Positions 47,111-60,112 of a stretch of 64,000 nucleotides of DNA are shown here, piece by piece. The position numbers and the translations under genes are program-made. Source of the DNA: Macropodus opercularis (lineage: Eukaryota > Chordata > Actinopteri > Anabantiformes > Osphronemidae). The number at the start of each line of letters is the position of its first letter. Within the stretch, counting starts at the first letter, position 1. Location of the stretch: positions 11,489,501 through 11,553,500 of the forward strand of contig JAUCMP010000028.1 of the NCBI GenBank assembly GCA_030770545.1, read 5' to 3'. Under the pieces are notes generated by a model. It searched no databases and was not told the origin of the DNA. It was given only the letters and a program-made list of their open reading frames with translations.

Positions 47111-47689
47111 AACTCATCCTGGCTCATTTCATTGCACAATTATCAAGCGAGGATAAGAAAGAGCAACTGAATGAAGCCTAGTGTAGATAGTGGGGAAAAG
47201 TGTGTGTTCCCTGTGTTGATCACAGAATCACTGATTAAAAATGAACTAAATTCACCCCGCTTACATTTGACCCACAGAGCAGCAGCGTGTCATGAAGATG
47301 TCAATAAAAAGTAAATCAATTTAATGCAGACTGACTAAAATGAGGCAACATATTTGTAGAAAGCACTCATTTGAAGAAAGAACAGGCAGCTTAACTGTGG
47401 CAACAAGACAGGAAGGCCTAAACCAATAAAGGAAAACTAAACTGGCTTCACTGAGGTAAATAACAACAAACAGAAACAGTATGATCTTCAGATCTTTTGT
47501 AATCTTGCAGGTATTGATGAGAGGTGAAGTTTCATACAGTATTTCACCGAACCGTTTCACTCAAGGACAAAGTCTCTTGAGGCTTTATTTGCTATACTAG
47601 GCCATCTAAGGAACTTAATAAATAAAGGTTATGCTATTACAATAGTAGTTTGGGGCATTTTCTTAACTGAATTATTGCATTTGTATTAC

Positions 47690-47810
47690 TGATTGCACGG
47701 CGGTGTCTCATTTCTTATAGTATCATAAATGTATGACATTAAATTTAATCTATTATATCATGTAATGCACTGTAACCTACATTTACACAACTACTGTATG
47801 ACAAGATGGC
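47690..47810 (+). repeat. fragment of the unnamed dispersed repeat
   Basis: CATGTAATGCACTGTAACCT, ACATTTACACAACTACTG parallel 35958-35995 (TTGATATACTGTAACCTACA, ATTACCCAACTACTAC). Diverged. Confidence 0.4.
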
Positions 47811-49273
47811 ACACAAAAAAGCCCATATGGCTACAGCTGTTGTGTGTAAGCCTGTAATTCTTGTACAGCATTGAGGATATGGGAACATCTTAATTTCTAA
47901 ATGTTCTGATTTGTGATTATGATCATTTTATAAAATGGACAAATATAGTATTTTGTTGCATCTCACCAATCACATGCGCAACGGACTCATCAAGCATTAG
48001 TTAATCCTGTATTCCGAACCTTCCACACCCAAATACTGGCTGTGATGACCTGCAGAATTACTGCTGGGTACGAAACTACTGCTACAGCTAAATGTGATTT
48101 GACTTCCAAGCGGTTGTTTTCTGTTTTCTGAAAACGCACACAGTTTGGCAAAACTACATGATAAATCAAGCTACGTTATTCCTTTGCTGACAGTGAAACT
48201 CTCTATAAGAGACACCCACTTATATACTGAAGGCAAAAACCTACGTTGTTACCACTAACACAGCAGCACCATTCCACAGGCCATCGTGGTTTGGTTTTCA
48301 GCTGTGAACAGTCTGTCAGCAGAAGTTGGCTCTTCAGTCAAGGTGAGAACGGGCTCTGACCTACACTCTTCATGCAATGTTAAATGGCCCCATCACCACA
48401 GCATCTACAGGCAATACTGCTCAGAAGAAACCGTACAACATTTATGTATTTAGTTCTGGATGGTCTCCGTTTATAGTTGTTCAGCTGCAACAGTCCTACA
48501 CAAACATAAAGCACTTTTTGTGACTTGTGTTTCTCTTCGAAATTCATTTACCCTCTAAAAGAGGAAATCCAACAATTAGACCAAACTTGCTTACAATCTG
48601 TAAGACTCTTAACTATCAAATAACCCATAGAAACTGAGAAGTGAAGCCACATTCACTGTGTAAGTCCAATAATACACACGTGCATGCACACACACATGCA
48701 TGCTCTTTCATCGCCTCTCCCTGTAATTAGCATGATTTTAGTACAAGGCCAACAGGGGACAAAGATATTACAAATATAAGAATGGAAACTATGTAAGTTA
48801 AACTAAATTAAAACCGTGGCTTTTAGTTTTATTGCCACACATAAGAAAGGCATGGTTTCTCTATTCTTTTTTGTGATGTAAGGCAACCCTACATTGGACC
48901 AGCTCTGCTCTTCTTACTGTTGAGTTCTCACACACTGTGATATTGTGTTTTCAATATTTCATTCTTTCCTGTCATCTATTGCCTTTCACACACTGTGAGT
49001 TGAGCAAACCAATAAAGTGCTTGGTCCTATGTTTTTACTGCTCATTAAGACCATCAAATATTCAGAGAATAGCTCTTGAACATTCTGGCCTGCCATCACA
49101 AGCATTTCACATAACCCTCAAATGGTATCCTGTACCAGTTCTGAAACATATGCATATTTCAGGTGCTGTCACAGTAGGTTGATGCAAGGGAAGAGCACCC
49201 TGAAGAATTGCTTAGGCACGACCTAAAATGATGACATGCAACACACAGGAAACCTCCCATTCATGTCCACACA

Positions 49274-49303
49274 CACTACACTTACAAATGTGTAAGTGTA
49301 GTG
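49274..49303. repeat. perfect 13-bp inverted repeat, 4-nt loop
   Basis: CACTACACTTACA, loop AATG, TGTAAGTGTAGTG. Perfect stem; not followed by a T run, and no gene end is nearby. Confidence 0.9.
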
Positions 49304-49964
49304 ATAAAAATTAGAGTAAGAATTATGAGTAGGTGACATACTTAAAGAAAGAAAATCTGCAAACAAGCAAGTGCTAAAACTGGCTCATGCTACTGTTCAT
49401 GCTAAATCATTTAGTTATATATTTTTTATTTCAAAGCAAAGCAGCTGGTGAGGTAGATTTGCAGCTGGAGAAACACAAGCTGTGAGGCATGCTAAAGAAA
49501 GAATGGGTGAGAGAAAATATACAGAGCAAGCAAAGTTTAACCAGATTAGAGACTCATCCCTTTTCAAGCCCTTGTGCCTGCCTTTGAAATTTTTCTTCTG
49601 TGTGGGGGAAATAAATTCACACATTAGGACACCATGTGTGAGCACCACCTACACAGTGCTGACAGAAGACCCTCCTTTAGCCGTCATGTTGTGCCACAGT
49701 ATGTATATTCACAACCTGGGAAATAAATACATTCTTAAAAGCAAACAAAACACTTCTACCTGCTTGACCACAACCATTATGGCATACATATGAGAGAGTA
49801 TATAAAAAATGTGTCCAAAGGAAAGAAATATTGCATTAAAGGGCATTCTGCATTTAGGTTAAAAAGATACATTGTAAGGTCAAATACATTTTTAATGATG
49901 TCCTCTATTCATTAACCAAAATATTTTATAGCTTTAATGTTGTCAGCTCATGCACTTACAGGTA

Positions 49965-50132
49965 CAGCTATCGTCCATCTGTGGTTCGATTCCTGGTTTC
50001 CCCAGTCTTGGGCAAGACACTGAATCCTAAGATGCCCCCACTGTGCACCCGAAGTGTCAAAGTGCTTTGAGTACTAATAAGGTACAAAATACATATGCAA
50101 TGCTATACAAGTGCAGACCATTTAACATTGAC
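49965..50132 (+). mobile_element. tRNA-derived SINE (family copy 3, 5'-damaged)
   Basis: It contains TGTGGTTCGATTCCTGGTTT (B box), CTTGGGCAAGACACTGAATC, GTCAAAGTGCTTTGAGTACT and the tail AATGCTATACAAGTGCAGAC, CATTTAACATT. The A-box end is degenerate. Opposite orientation to copies 1 and 2. Confidence 0.75.
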
Positions 50133-52274
50133 ACCAGTCTGTGAGTAGCACAGGAAATCCCTAATGAGAAACAATTTGTCCAAGTTTTTTGAAAGGTTTT
50201 AAGTAATTTGCTATTAAATTGCTTGTTGTGATTTTACTTTAATTTACGCTTAGTTACTTAGGAAACACTTAACCAAAGCAACTTTGGGGTACAAAGTGTT
50301 ATTTAAAAAGTTATTTAATGTCATAATACTTCCAATGGTCCCCCAATTGTATTGAGGGTTGTGCATGTCAAACAAACGAAGCCTGGATGCATTCCACAGA
50401 TTCCACATATACACATGAAAGCATGCAAGACAAAAATAAATAAATTACAAATAAACAAAGCCAGGATGCACTGATCATGAAGGAATATAGCCATGCTATA
50501 CACCAAATTATACAGTAGAGTCTGTGCTAAATGCCTATATGAATATACTTCATATGCACCAAATACAGCTCTAGTAGCTACTAAAATAAAACAAATATCA
50601 AATTCTATCTATGGCCACAGGGGTGACTCACTCTATGCATTTCTGCCTCGACCGATACTGCACTCCACTGTAAAGAAAGGGACCATGGCTAAAAAAGCCA
50701 GCTGAGACTCTCCAGCTTCCAACAATATGCTCCGAAGCATTCTAGACAAAAGAACTGGGGTATGATATGAGCCAAACACTGCATCAATAGGAATCAGAAA
50801 ATGAGAAAATTCAAATGCCACAAATTCTTGCTCAAAGTCCACAAGTCAACAAGAATAACATAACCTAACCTAATTTTGTGTTTGCTTCACTTTATCACAA
50901 TCAACTTTTGCTGAAATAATGGTTATGAATTCTACGATGAATTTTACTGTACATGAAGCTAATTTACTTTTTCAACAGACATGAACAACAAAGTAATTTG
51001 TAATTTAAAATCTCACAAGTGTCGCTTTTGTTATGACACGAAAAGTATTTAAATGTAATTAAATGTACAATGATTACTGCTCATATTATTGTGGTTTTAT
51101 GAGTAATGCATGCATTAACTGTGCAAACGTGCATTGCTGCAATTACTGAGTTTAGTAGCTGTTTCCTTTTTTGACCAGACATGTTTGTTTGTAAAGAAGG
51201 GCATTTTATTAAGATACATAAACTGATATTAAAAAAAAAAACGCAATTATATGTTTCATCTTTTTGCACATCTCCATAACGAACTGCTGGTCTAGGATTG
51301 AAAAGTTTGAGGTGTGAGTTTTTCCATTTTTAAATATAAATCCTATGATCAATGTGAACATGGACCAGGTCTTGCCTTTTGTGGTGAAACATTCTTAGGA
51401 CACACCCAAGAATAATGCAAAACCAAATAGAGGGACTGCAATAAAGGTTTTGTAAATTTAAATAATCACACAGGAAAGCAAACACAGGATTTTCTAAAAC
51501 CTAGAATAATGAATCCTTCATAATGAAGACTTATTTAGACATGCAAACTTCAATACAGTTCAAGTCAAATGTATGACCTTGACACGACAAGAACTATCGT
51601 AACTAACTAACTTACCATGATTCCCTCTAACCATAAATCCCTAAAAAAGTGTAATGTAAAATAAACAACAGAACGAGACGATGGCTCACAACAATTAGCA
51701 AAACAGAAATGGGGGAAAATGAAGTACATCATTACAAAGGAAGTGCTAACAAGTGAACAAAGAATATATTCTAAACACAGTAATGCAAACAACTTATAAA
51801 CCACAAACACAATGATCCTGAGTGTAATTATTCTACCCAAAAGAAACAAACAACAAAGTGCAATAGAAACATATCAAGAAAAAAAACTGTGGAAACACTG
51901 AGACAAACAAGAATGGAAGCAGAGAAATAGGAGAAAACATACTGTTGGGGAAACAGAACGTTCAACTTCAAAAAGATAAAAGAGGAGAAAACACACAGCA
52001 AACTACTCAAGTGATTGCTAGAGCCAGGGGAGCAACCAATATCAGGGGAGAGGGTTCAGGGAAACAAAACTAGGGCAAAGATACAGAAAGGGAAGGGAGA
52101 CAGGGAAAAGGTTGACCCTGACAAGAACAAGAATCACTTTGAACTTATGCAAAACAGGTTTAAAAAGAAGTCCTAAGTTGTACTACTTAAACCATGTATT
52201 CACGTTGCGTCTTTCCAATTCAATTATAAAATATTAGGAAAATTCTAGTACAAAAACAATTGTGTTGTGTTCTA

Positions 52275-52336
52275 GTGTGTGTGTGTGTGTGGGGGGGGTG
52301 TGTGTGTGTGTGTGTGCGTGTGTGTGTGTGTGTGTC
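52275..52336. repeat. (TG)n microsatellite interrupted by a G run
   Basis: Two TG arrays separated by eight G (52291-52298) and one CG interruption. Low-complexity; ORFs through it are artefacts. Confidence 0.95.
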
Positions 52337-53225
52337 TAGGAACAAGATGGCAGCCGAGATAAAATATTTGATAAGGTTCAAATAATTAAATATTGAATTT
52401 ATTCTCTGTGGTGAAATGAGAAATATGCAAAGACTGGCATACAAAGTCACCTCTCTGTCCTGCAGGGAGGACCCTTGCAAGCGCGTGGGGAAGGATGGAG
52501 CCCGGATAGGACGCCGTCTGTGTCTCCTCCTTCTCATTGTAGGAAATGGGTTTTTAAACCCTCAACCTGTGTCAACCGAATTTGAATATGTCATACCAAG
52601 AATTGTTTGCCTAAATTCTTTTATTCAACAGCTCAGACTATTTTGTCTACAGGCTGGATAGTCCTCAGAGCATCCCCAAGGCCAGCAAGCCAGTAATGCC
52701 TAGACAGGGCATATTCTATTCTAAACATACTGTATATATATGCTAAACCCACACTACATACTGATGTTTTCCACTGTACCAATCTCACCGTATGCTTATC
52801 AATACATACTCCAGCCTGAACTAAATACTGTATATATATGCTAAATATATATTCCACTACAAATGGTGTACGCATGGTCTTTTTCCACTACACTAGCTTA
52901 GGCAAAACGGTCACTTTTTGCAACCAGTTAGAAACTGGTGTCACTTTAGAGTGAAGCTGATCATTGAGGTTCTACCCAATTCCTACTCACTCTTCAGTTT
53001 GAAAATAAAGCCACAGCAGGGGTGGAACCTTGGGTGTCGGACCTTTATCAAGTCCTATCAGGCTCTTGGAGTTGTATTCAGGGCATAGTTTAAGGAGCCT
53101 TTGTTTAAGCACATGGCTTAGCATGTGGCCTGTGATCCCAACATGGTAGATAAACTGCCTAATTAGAATAAGCCAAGCACATGTACTTATTTAATGGTCA
53201 ATTAGCCAAACAGTGATCTACTCAC

Positions 53226-53387
53226 CATGTCAGCCAGCAAGTAGACAGCCAAGTAGAGCAAAACCCCAGTTTTGGCATTGAAATAACCAGAAGTATAGCC
53301 AACAACAACACAACATACACTTCCACACATGAATACACAGAAACACACAAACCAGCCACTGGGGACAGCACTGTCATTATCTACCAT
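53226..53387 (-). other. unassigned membrane-like open segment with splice-like borders
   Basis: 54 codons from ATG (53387): MVDNDSAVPSGWFVCFCVFM, then Cys-rich hydrophobic sequence, and GVLLYLAVYLLADM directly followed by GTGAGT. CTGCAG precedes the ATG, and a better acceptor (TTTCCTTTCCATCCAG) lies 20 bases further upstream, after which a stop occurs in this frame. It could be a first coding exon of a two-span membrane protein, but no family is recognised. Confidence 0.25.
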
Positions 53388-53654
53388 CTGCAGGCCTGAG
53401 TCTTAGTCTGGATGGAAAGGAAATGCAAAAAAGAAGAGGACAAGCAGCATGATAAGTTGTCCTTTTATGTCGAAGTTTATGAGGGAGTACTCACAATGTA
53501 AAAAGTCACATAGTCACTAACACACAAATGTCTACACGAAGAACTAGACACTCAAAACATCACCACAATGTCTGTGTTTCATGACAGTACTACAGTAGAT
53601 TTCCTTCCAGTTAACTGTATAAAATAAAGCTCTGACTGAATATTTTTATGCCCG

Positions 53655-53775
53655 CTCACTTATCTTCCCACAGGGAAAGACACAGGGAGCAAACTCCACA
53701 CAGAAATGCACCTACAGTGAGTGACCCTGGGAATTAAACTAAGGTCCTCCTTGCTGTGAGTCAACAGTGCTGCCC
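53655..53775 (+). repeat. teleost interspersed repeat, 3' end
   Basis: AGCAAACTCCACACAGAAAT, GAATTAAACTAAGGTCCTCC, TTGCTGTGAGTCAACAGTGC, TGCCCCATTG: the last part of the family seen at 3297-3495. Confidence 0.68.
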
Positions 53776-53921
53776 CATTGTTTTCCCCAATTCATGATAA
53801 TATTAAAGATGGACTTGATAACTAGAGGTTGTTTCTTAGTCAGGAAATGTGTGCCCTCTAGTGCATGCTACACTCCACTTAAAAATAAATGTACTCTCCT
53901 GTTACTGTATCACTAATTTTT

Positions 53922-54155
53922 TTTTTTGTTCTTTTTTTTTTCATTTGGCACTTTGCACTTTATGTTTATGTTTAGATATGTACATTTTCTTTTTGTATAT
54001 ACTGTATAACATATTTTACTCTTTTTCTGTAACTATTGTAACTTTTTAAATTATTTTTTTATTTTTTTCTAACTGTTTCTCTGCTGCTGCTGGGTCACCA
54101 GAATTTCCCCACTGCGGGATAAATAAAGTCTTATCTTATCTTATCTTTATCTTTA
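53922..54155 (+). mobile_element. LINE 3' tail (AATTTCCCCACTGCGGGAT type)
   Basis: Shares GCACTTTATGTTTATG, TAGATATGTACATTTTC and GAATTTCCCCACTGCGGGAT with 26224-26396, ending in AAATAAAG and a CTTAT tandem tail. Confidence 0.72.
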
Positions 54156-54656
54156 AGAAATCATCTTACTTAGGTAGTAGGACATGTTGGGGTATCACTC
54201 TGAAGTTAAATTCCTTAAATCAAAATCTGACCAATCACATTGAGATTTCTCTTATAGCGTGCTTTGTTTAGTGTCTGATCAGCTATATAACAGAGATCCG
54301 ATTAGGCAGTTCGTCTTTTAGCTTTTTTAACAGAGCTTTCTAAATCGATAAATGGAAGGCTACTAGTTGTAAGAGCAACACGATAAAGGAGCACTGTAAA
54401 AAGACAAGTAAGTCTAGTAAATGTATTCACATTCTCAGTGTTAGAAAAGGGACATAAGGACTCAGTATGCCTGACCCTGTGCATAATGGGAGGCTGTACT
54501 AAGTAGGAGTGTATGTCTGGGGAGTGCTGCTGAACTCTCGTAACCTCAATTATTCAGCATTAGACACTGCTATTGATTTCCTGTTGGATCGACTTACTGA
54601 GTCTAGAGCACTGGGACAGTGACATGCAATAGCTTTCCCTGAGAGGGATCCTTAAG

Positions 54657-54698
54657 GATGGATGGGTGGATGGATGGATGGATGGATAGATGGATAGA
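54657..54698. repeat. (GGAT)n microsatellite
   Basis: Tetranucleotide GGAT/GATG run with GATA variants, of the type that caps several fish LINE families; no LINE coding remains were seen directly upstream. Confidence 0.9.
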
Positions 54699-55615
54699 GC
54701 TCTTTTTTTATAGAGAAAAAGAAAAGAGAACCACATGGGTTGAAGAGGGTGTAATTAAAGACACACTTATCAAGGCTGAGACTGATAAATATGTCACAGC
54801 CTAGTGGGCTAGTCAGCTAGTGCAAGGAAAGGGGACAGGTTTAGTTGACTGTGCACCATTGGAGTGGGAGTCGCTGTGTAAAGGCCAGAGGTTTCCCATG
54901 ACCAGAGGGTTCCTGCTGGGGTAAAGAAAATGTTGTGTCTGTCAGATATGCGGATGAAGACTAATTGATTGAGAATACACAGTATTATTTCTGATGAAAA
55001 GGTTTTGGGAGAGTTGGGCTATTTTCTCAAGCATTCATCAGTGCTTGGGTCAAACTAAGTAAAAACAAACAACATCATTAATCCAGGCAAAGGCAATTTT
55101 TCTTACAGTTACAGAAACATCAGCTGTGAAAACAAGCCACACATACAAAGGGTTGCCATTATGTTGTTTCTCTATGGGACTTTGAGAAGCTATGTTGGGC
55201 TGAGCAGAATGATGATCAGACTTGGTCAGAATGTTCACTGGGATAAATCAGATGTGGTTTCAAGGTTCTGGGGGAGGTGTGATAATGCTGGAGTGAAGAA
55301 AACATGTTCAACAACTTCAGTCTTGATTTACTTTACTTAAATTAGTTTGTAAGTAACTTTCTAAGCATTTTAAACATAACTTCAATGCTGATTGACATCA
55401 AATCAACATTTAACCTTGACAGTGGAGTTTGATTTCACATATTAGATCAATTAATGTGACATGCCCTACATTACATTCTTGCAATGATTTAATTTTTTGG
55501 TGCTTCCCTTGTTTGTCCAATGTTACAGCAGTACTTTAACAATCTACAGGGACACATTTGTTGTCTCTTTTGACCTGGGTTCATGTCTATAAACACTGGC
55601 CGTACACATAAAAAA

Positions 55616-55653
55616 CATTTCCCTACAACTTTACACAAAGTTGTAGGGAAATG
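55616..55653. repeat. perfect 17-bp inverted repeat, 4-nt loop
   Basis: CATTTCCCTACAACTTT, loop ACAC, AAAGTTGTAGGGAAATG. Fully complementary; one mismatch then three more A-T pairs outside. Sits in otherwise featureless intron. Confidence 0.92.
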
Positions 55654-55854
55654 GTTTACACAAAACAACCAATAGATTTACCGCTGTGGGGTGATGAGGA
55701 ACATACAGTAAAGAAGGACTGATGATGAATTGTGGGTGTCTGGGTGGTATATAAACTGCTTGTTTTGATGAGACAACGTTGTAACAGATCTGAATTGTCA
55801 CCTTTTTCCAATTTTGGGGGAACACACCTGTTAGTAAAGAGAGGTTGAACAGGA

Positions 55855-56171
55855 AGGAGTTTTGTTCAAATGCATGAACAGGCAGTGTTACTTTAAAAAA
55901 ACACCAAGATAAGAGAAAAAGCTCTTAAAGCTACCAAGTTGCTGAACTCATCACTAAATTGAAACACTGTTTGCACACTGATACTGCCTGCTGGCAAAAT
56001 GACCTTAGAACAGATGTTCGGCCCTGGTTAAAGACATAGTCCCTGAATGAAGTAAACGAAGACTAGATTTTCATTGTATATACTTTTGGTGGCATTTTTG
56101 TTTGGTGGTGTGCCGTTTGATTTTTCCAATGTAAAATATGTGCCGTAGCTCAAAAAGATTGGGAAACACTG
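55855..56171 (+). mobile_element. hAT transposon, internal piece plus 3' end
   Basis: GTTCAAATGCATGAACA and AGCTCTTAAAGCTACCAAGT match the inverted copy at 45026-45567, including SYQVAELIT in frame. It then jumps to a terminus: GGTGGTGTGCCGTTTGATTT ... GATTGGGAAACACTG (end 56171), whose complement CAGTGTTTCCCAATC is hAT-like. The catalytic region is deleted. Confidence 0.72.
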
Positions 56172-57069
56172 CCTTAAACCGTGACAATCCAGAGTGGTAC
56201 CCATGAAGCACAGATGCAGTCTGTCTAGATCTACAGCTGCTATCCACCCATAGCTATCACCCCCCCATGGTGCACCCCTATAACCTACAGTAAATTGCAT
56301 TAGGTCAAAATCAATACAACAGGAATGCTTTTTAATAAAAAGAAAAAAAACAAACAAAGGTGACACCGTTTACCTTAACATAATTATATTGTCTTGTTTA
56401 AATAGTTCCTTGTTTAGCTAAATCCTTCATAGCAAATTAATTGATAAGTGATTTATCTTGTCTTCCTGGCAGCAGCATGATAAATATGTAAGCCTGAATG
56501 AGTTAACTCCACCACGTCCCATCAACATCAACATCATGCTCCTGGAAGGAGCAATCTATAATCTAGTAATTACTTCTAGACCTAAAAGACTTTCCCATCC
56601 AACCTGGAAAACCACCTTGTGGTTGTTTGTTACTGTCTACCATCCTACTGTTCCACAGTTTGTCACTGAATAATCAGAATTTAGCATAGATAAAGTCCTT
56701 ATAGTGTGTGAGTTTACCTTTAGTCAGCATTGATGTAAATGAGTCCACTTACTGTTTTAATCTTCCCTCCATCTTATTATGACTTGGGCTTGAAACCTAA
56801 TAGTTTTTCCCTAATATTCGCTGCTCTCACCATGACTGTAAATTTAAGAGTCATGTTTTTTTGCATTCCATGTAGCTACACAGAGGACAGCCGCTACCCT
56901 AACCTTACTCATGAACAGGTAGACTTGATGATGCTGCAAGTCTCACTCAGCACAATGTGATATTCTTATGTGGTACTAAAGTTTTTCTGAAGAAGCATGT
57001 GAATTATAGGAGGTGGGTATGGATGGTACAATTCACAGAGATTCACAGTCTTAAGTAGAGGACTCAAAA

Positions 57070-57875
57070 AGCATATAGGAAGTTGCGTTCCACCAATTTT
57101 CTCTAGCACTGCCTACTTCAATCCTTGATGCTGTGATGCTGAAAAATCTATCCATGGATTGGTTATGTCTAGGTTGGACTACTGTAACTCCTTACTCAGG
57201 ATATCCCAATAACTACTTGAAAAAAAAAAAAACTTCCAGTTGATTCAAAATGCTACAGCAGCGTTCTAACTGAAATTAGACAGATCATATTTCTCTTACA
57301 ATAGCTTTAATATGTAAAGTCCTTCTCCTAATGGTAATGCTACATCTTATCTTAAAGACGTCATAGTTCCCTATGTTCCCCACAAAATAGGGGAGTGCTG
57401 GTCCTAGACTTTCTAAATATAGAATGGACCTTCTAGTTCCTCTATTTTCTTCACATTTTTTCTTCTTATCTTACAGTACATGTTGATGCTTATCCCTCTC
57501 TCTCCCTTTCTCTCGCTCTCTCTCTGTAACTTGCTACAGGTATCAGACTGTGAACTCCATTGTGTGGTTGTTAGAACTGTGTTCCGTCTTCATTTGTCCC
57601 CTGATGTTCTTCCTCTCTTATTTATCCCCTCACCCCAAACAGTTAAGGCAGATGGCTGTCCACCTTGAGCCTGCTGGAGGTTTCTTCTGATATAAAGAGT
57701 TTCTCTCTCAACTGTTGTTATTAAGATTTAATAAAAAAATATAAACTCTTTTTTAGTTATTGATTAAAACACTTGCTCAAGTGGGACGTGTTGGGTTTTC
57801 TATATAGTTTTGTATATACTAATATTTCTTTCTTAAACCCCACTATATAAAAATAAACTGAACTGAACTGAATTA
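57070..57875 (+). mobile_element. L2-type LINE 3' end (diverged)
   Basis: TTGGACTACTGTAACTCCTT (RT C-terminal LDYCNSL), CTGGTCCTAGACTTTCTAAA (pre-terminal VPRVSK region), GGCAGATGGCTGTCCACCTT, GAGCCTGCTGGAGGTTTCTT and the end TATAAAAATAAACTGAACTG. Older than the copies at 3 and 34657; plus strand. Confidence 0.8.
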
Positions 57876-60112
57876 AAAGGTCAAAAATGTCAGCTGTCAA
57901 AGAATCCTTGTATCAGGAGATGCTCCATCTGAGGCTATTAAAACTGAATTGTGACCTAATGCCAACTGCAGCTCTGTAAGAGAAATGTAAAGAAAAAGCA
58001 AGGTATTATAAATAAATAAAAGAATGCTCTGACACAGAGAGAGAGGGGTTGTCATGATCATCCAACTGACATGGTTTCTTGCTTTTATTCTAGCAAGCTG
58101 GCTTCTGTTTCTTCTATACACATTTTTCCTGTTCATTGATTTAACCTGCTACTGTTGCGACTTCACTATTTAAGCAGCCCTTTTCCACCATACTAATGTC
58201 AGTATAATTCTAAATATTGACTTTCCAGCAAGCCTGTTGTTTTTCTTATCATCAAACCTGCCTCTGTCTTCAATACTTACAGATATCCTATTGTTAGTGT
58301 CTCTGGCTCCTAAATGCTTTTTTTGGACAATAACGACTGTTATGTTATGTGCCCCCCTCTCTGTGAGATTTTTTTCATGTTTCCTCCTTCCCTCGTGAGC
58401 CACAGCAGCGCCTACTGTATCTGCTTGGTAGCTCCACCATGCCAGATGGAAATTCTAATAATCTCTAATAATAACCTGTCATACTCAAAGGTTCCTTTGG
58501 AAAGTGAAGCATTAAAAAGGAGACAAAATATTAGCTCTTCAAATAGGTGAACAGCGGATCTGCATAGAATATAGGTCCTAGTAATTCATGAGGCACAACA
58601 AAAACATTCCTACAGTATAATCTCCCCCTTCAAAGGATGTGTATGCTGCAGCTTTAAAAGAAACAGAATCAGCAGGCTCTGACACCTTGTGACAACATGT
58701 GATTCAAATTTAGCACTGGCTAAAAAAACACCACTTAGATGGTTGTAAAGATACAATTACATCACACAATTTGATGATGTGAACTTGTCCATATTTTTTA
58801 GAAGCTACATAGAACATGACTTCTGTGAAAGAAATCTTTTTTTTTTTTTGATGACATTAAATGAATGCTGTTAACGCTGAAATTTGTTTGGTGACACTGA
58901 GCTTGCTGACAAATCCTCTCCAAATAAAATGAGGCTTGATGCTTGTTGGAGGATTCATTGAATTCATGGTCTTTTAACTAAAATGAGTTTTAGTTTTACT
59001 TGACTCATATTTTGACACTAAGATCTTGATAAAATAAATTTCATTTTAGCTGTATGAAGTCAGTTCTTGTAAAAAACAGACAAGAACAACAGCTATAATT
59101 ATAACATGAAATGTAAAAGGTCTAGAGGCAATCATTGCCCAAACATTTATAATCTCTAAAATATCATCTTGCAGTTATGTAAAGCTGGCTTTTCAAAGTG
59201 AATCTCAGTGATCTGTAGATTATCTCTTGATGTACAGTGTAATGATCAAGCCAAGACAGGCAAATCTTAGCTTATGCTGTGTGGCCATGTTTCCACGTTA
59301 ACTAAAGAGAATTTGATTATTTAATTGTTTGATGAGGGCAAATGTTTTTTTTATATTACTCAGATGGAAGTCAGCAGCTGTTGGAATTTATTTTAAATTT
59401 CATTTAAATTTGTACCAGCTTTTAAAATTGTGAGGTCAAGAATGTAGGACACTGACTTATAGTAGGAAGTTAGCAGAAAGTATTGTGACATTATTATTGA
59501 CATTGTATTTTGATGTGTGAAACGTGCAGTTGTGTGCTTATGTTGTTCTCCAGGGCCACCTAATGGACAATATAGAACCAGAACACCTATAAAGAGTCAT
59601 GACAGCATACAGGCCACAGCTATTTATGGGCAACATGCACTTTCCTAATTCACATTTCTCCTGTTTGTCTTCTGTTAGCAGTCATTCAAACCAATTAACA
59701 CCTAAACAACCATTCCCAATGATTCCAAATGTCTGGATGCAATTAGAAGTAGGAAACATAGCCACTCATGGCAGGAAGGGGATTTAAGACACTGGGCTGA
59801 GAATTGTTATGGGATTTGTCTAACTTAATGACTGGGTAGTAAAATCAAATTGTTAATGCTACTGAAAATAAAGGGTAGGATAGAAATATAATACATTAAT
59901 CTACATTAATTTCCAGATTCAACCTTTGTAAGATTATTGCGCCACAGTTTGACTAAAAACGAAATATTTTCCAACAAAGGTGAAATGTATTCTACTTGTC
60001 CTGCATGCTGTGACTTTTTTCCACTTCAAATAGTTCCTTGGGAAAACACTGCAGCAATGCGCTCTGATCTCTGAAGTATCCACGACTCTAGGCTGTCGCT
60101 ATGAAGGACTGA

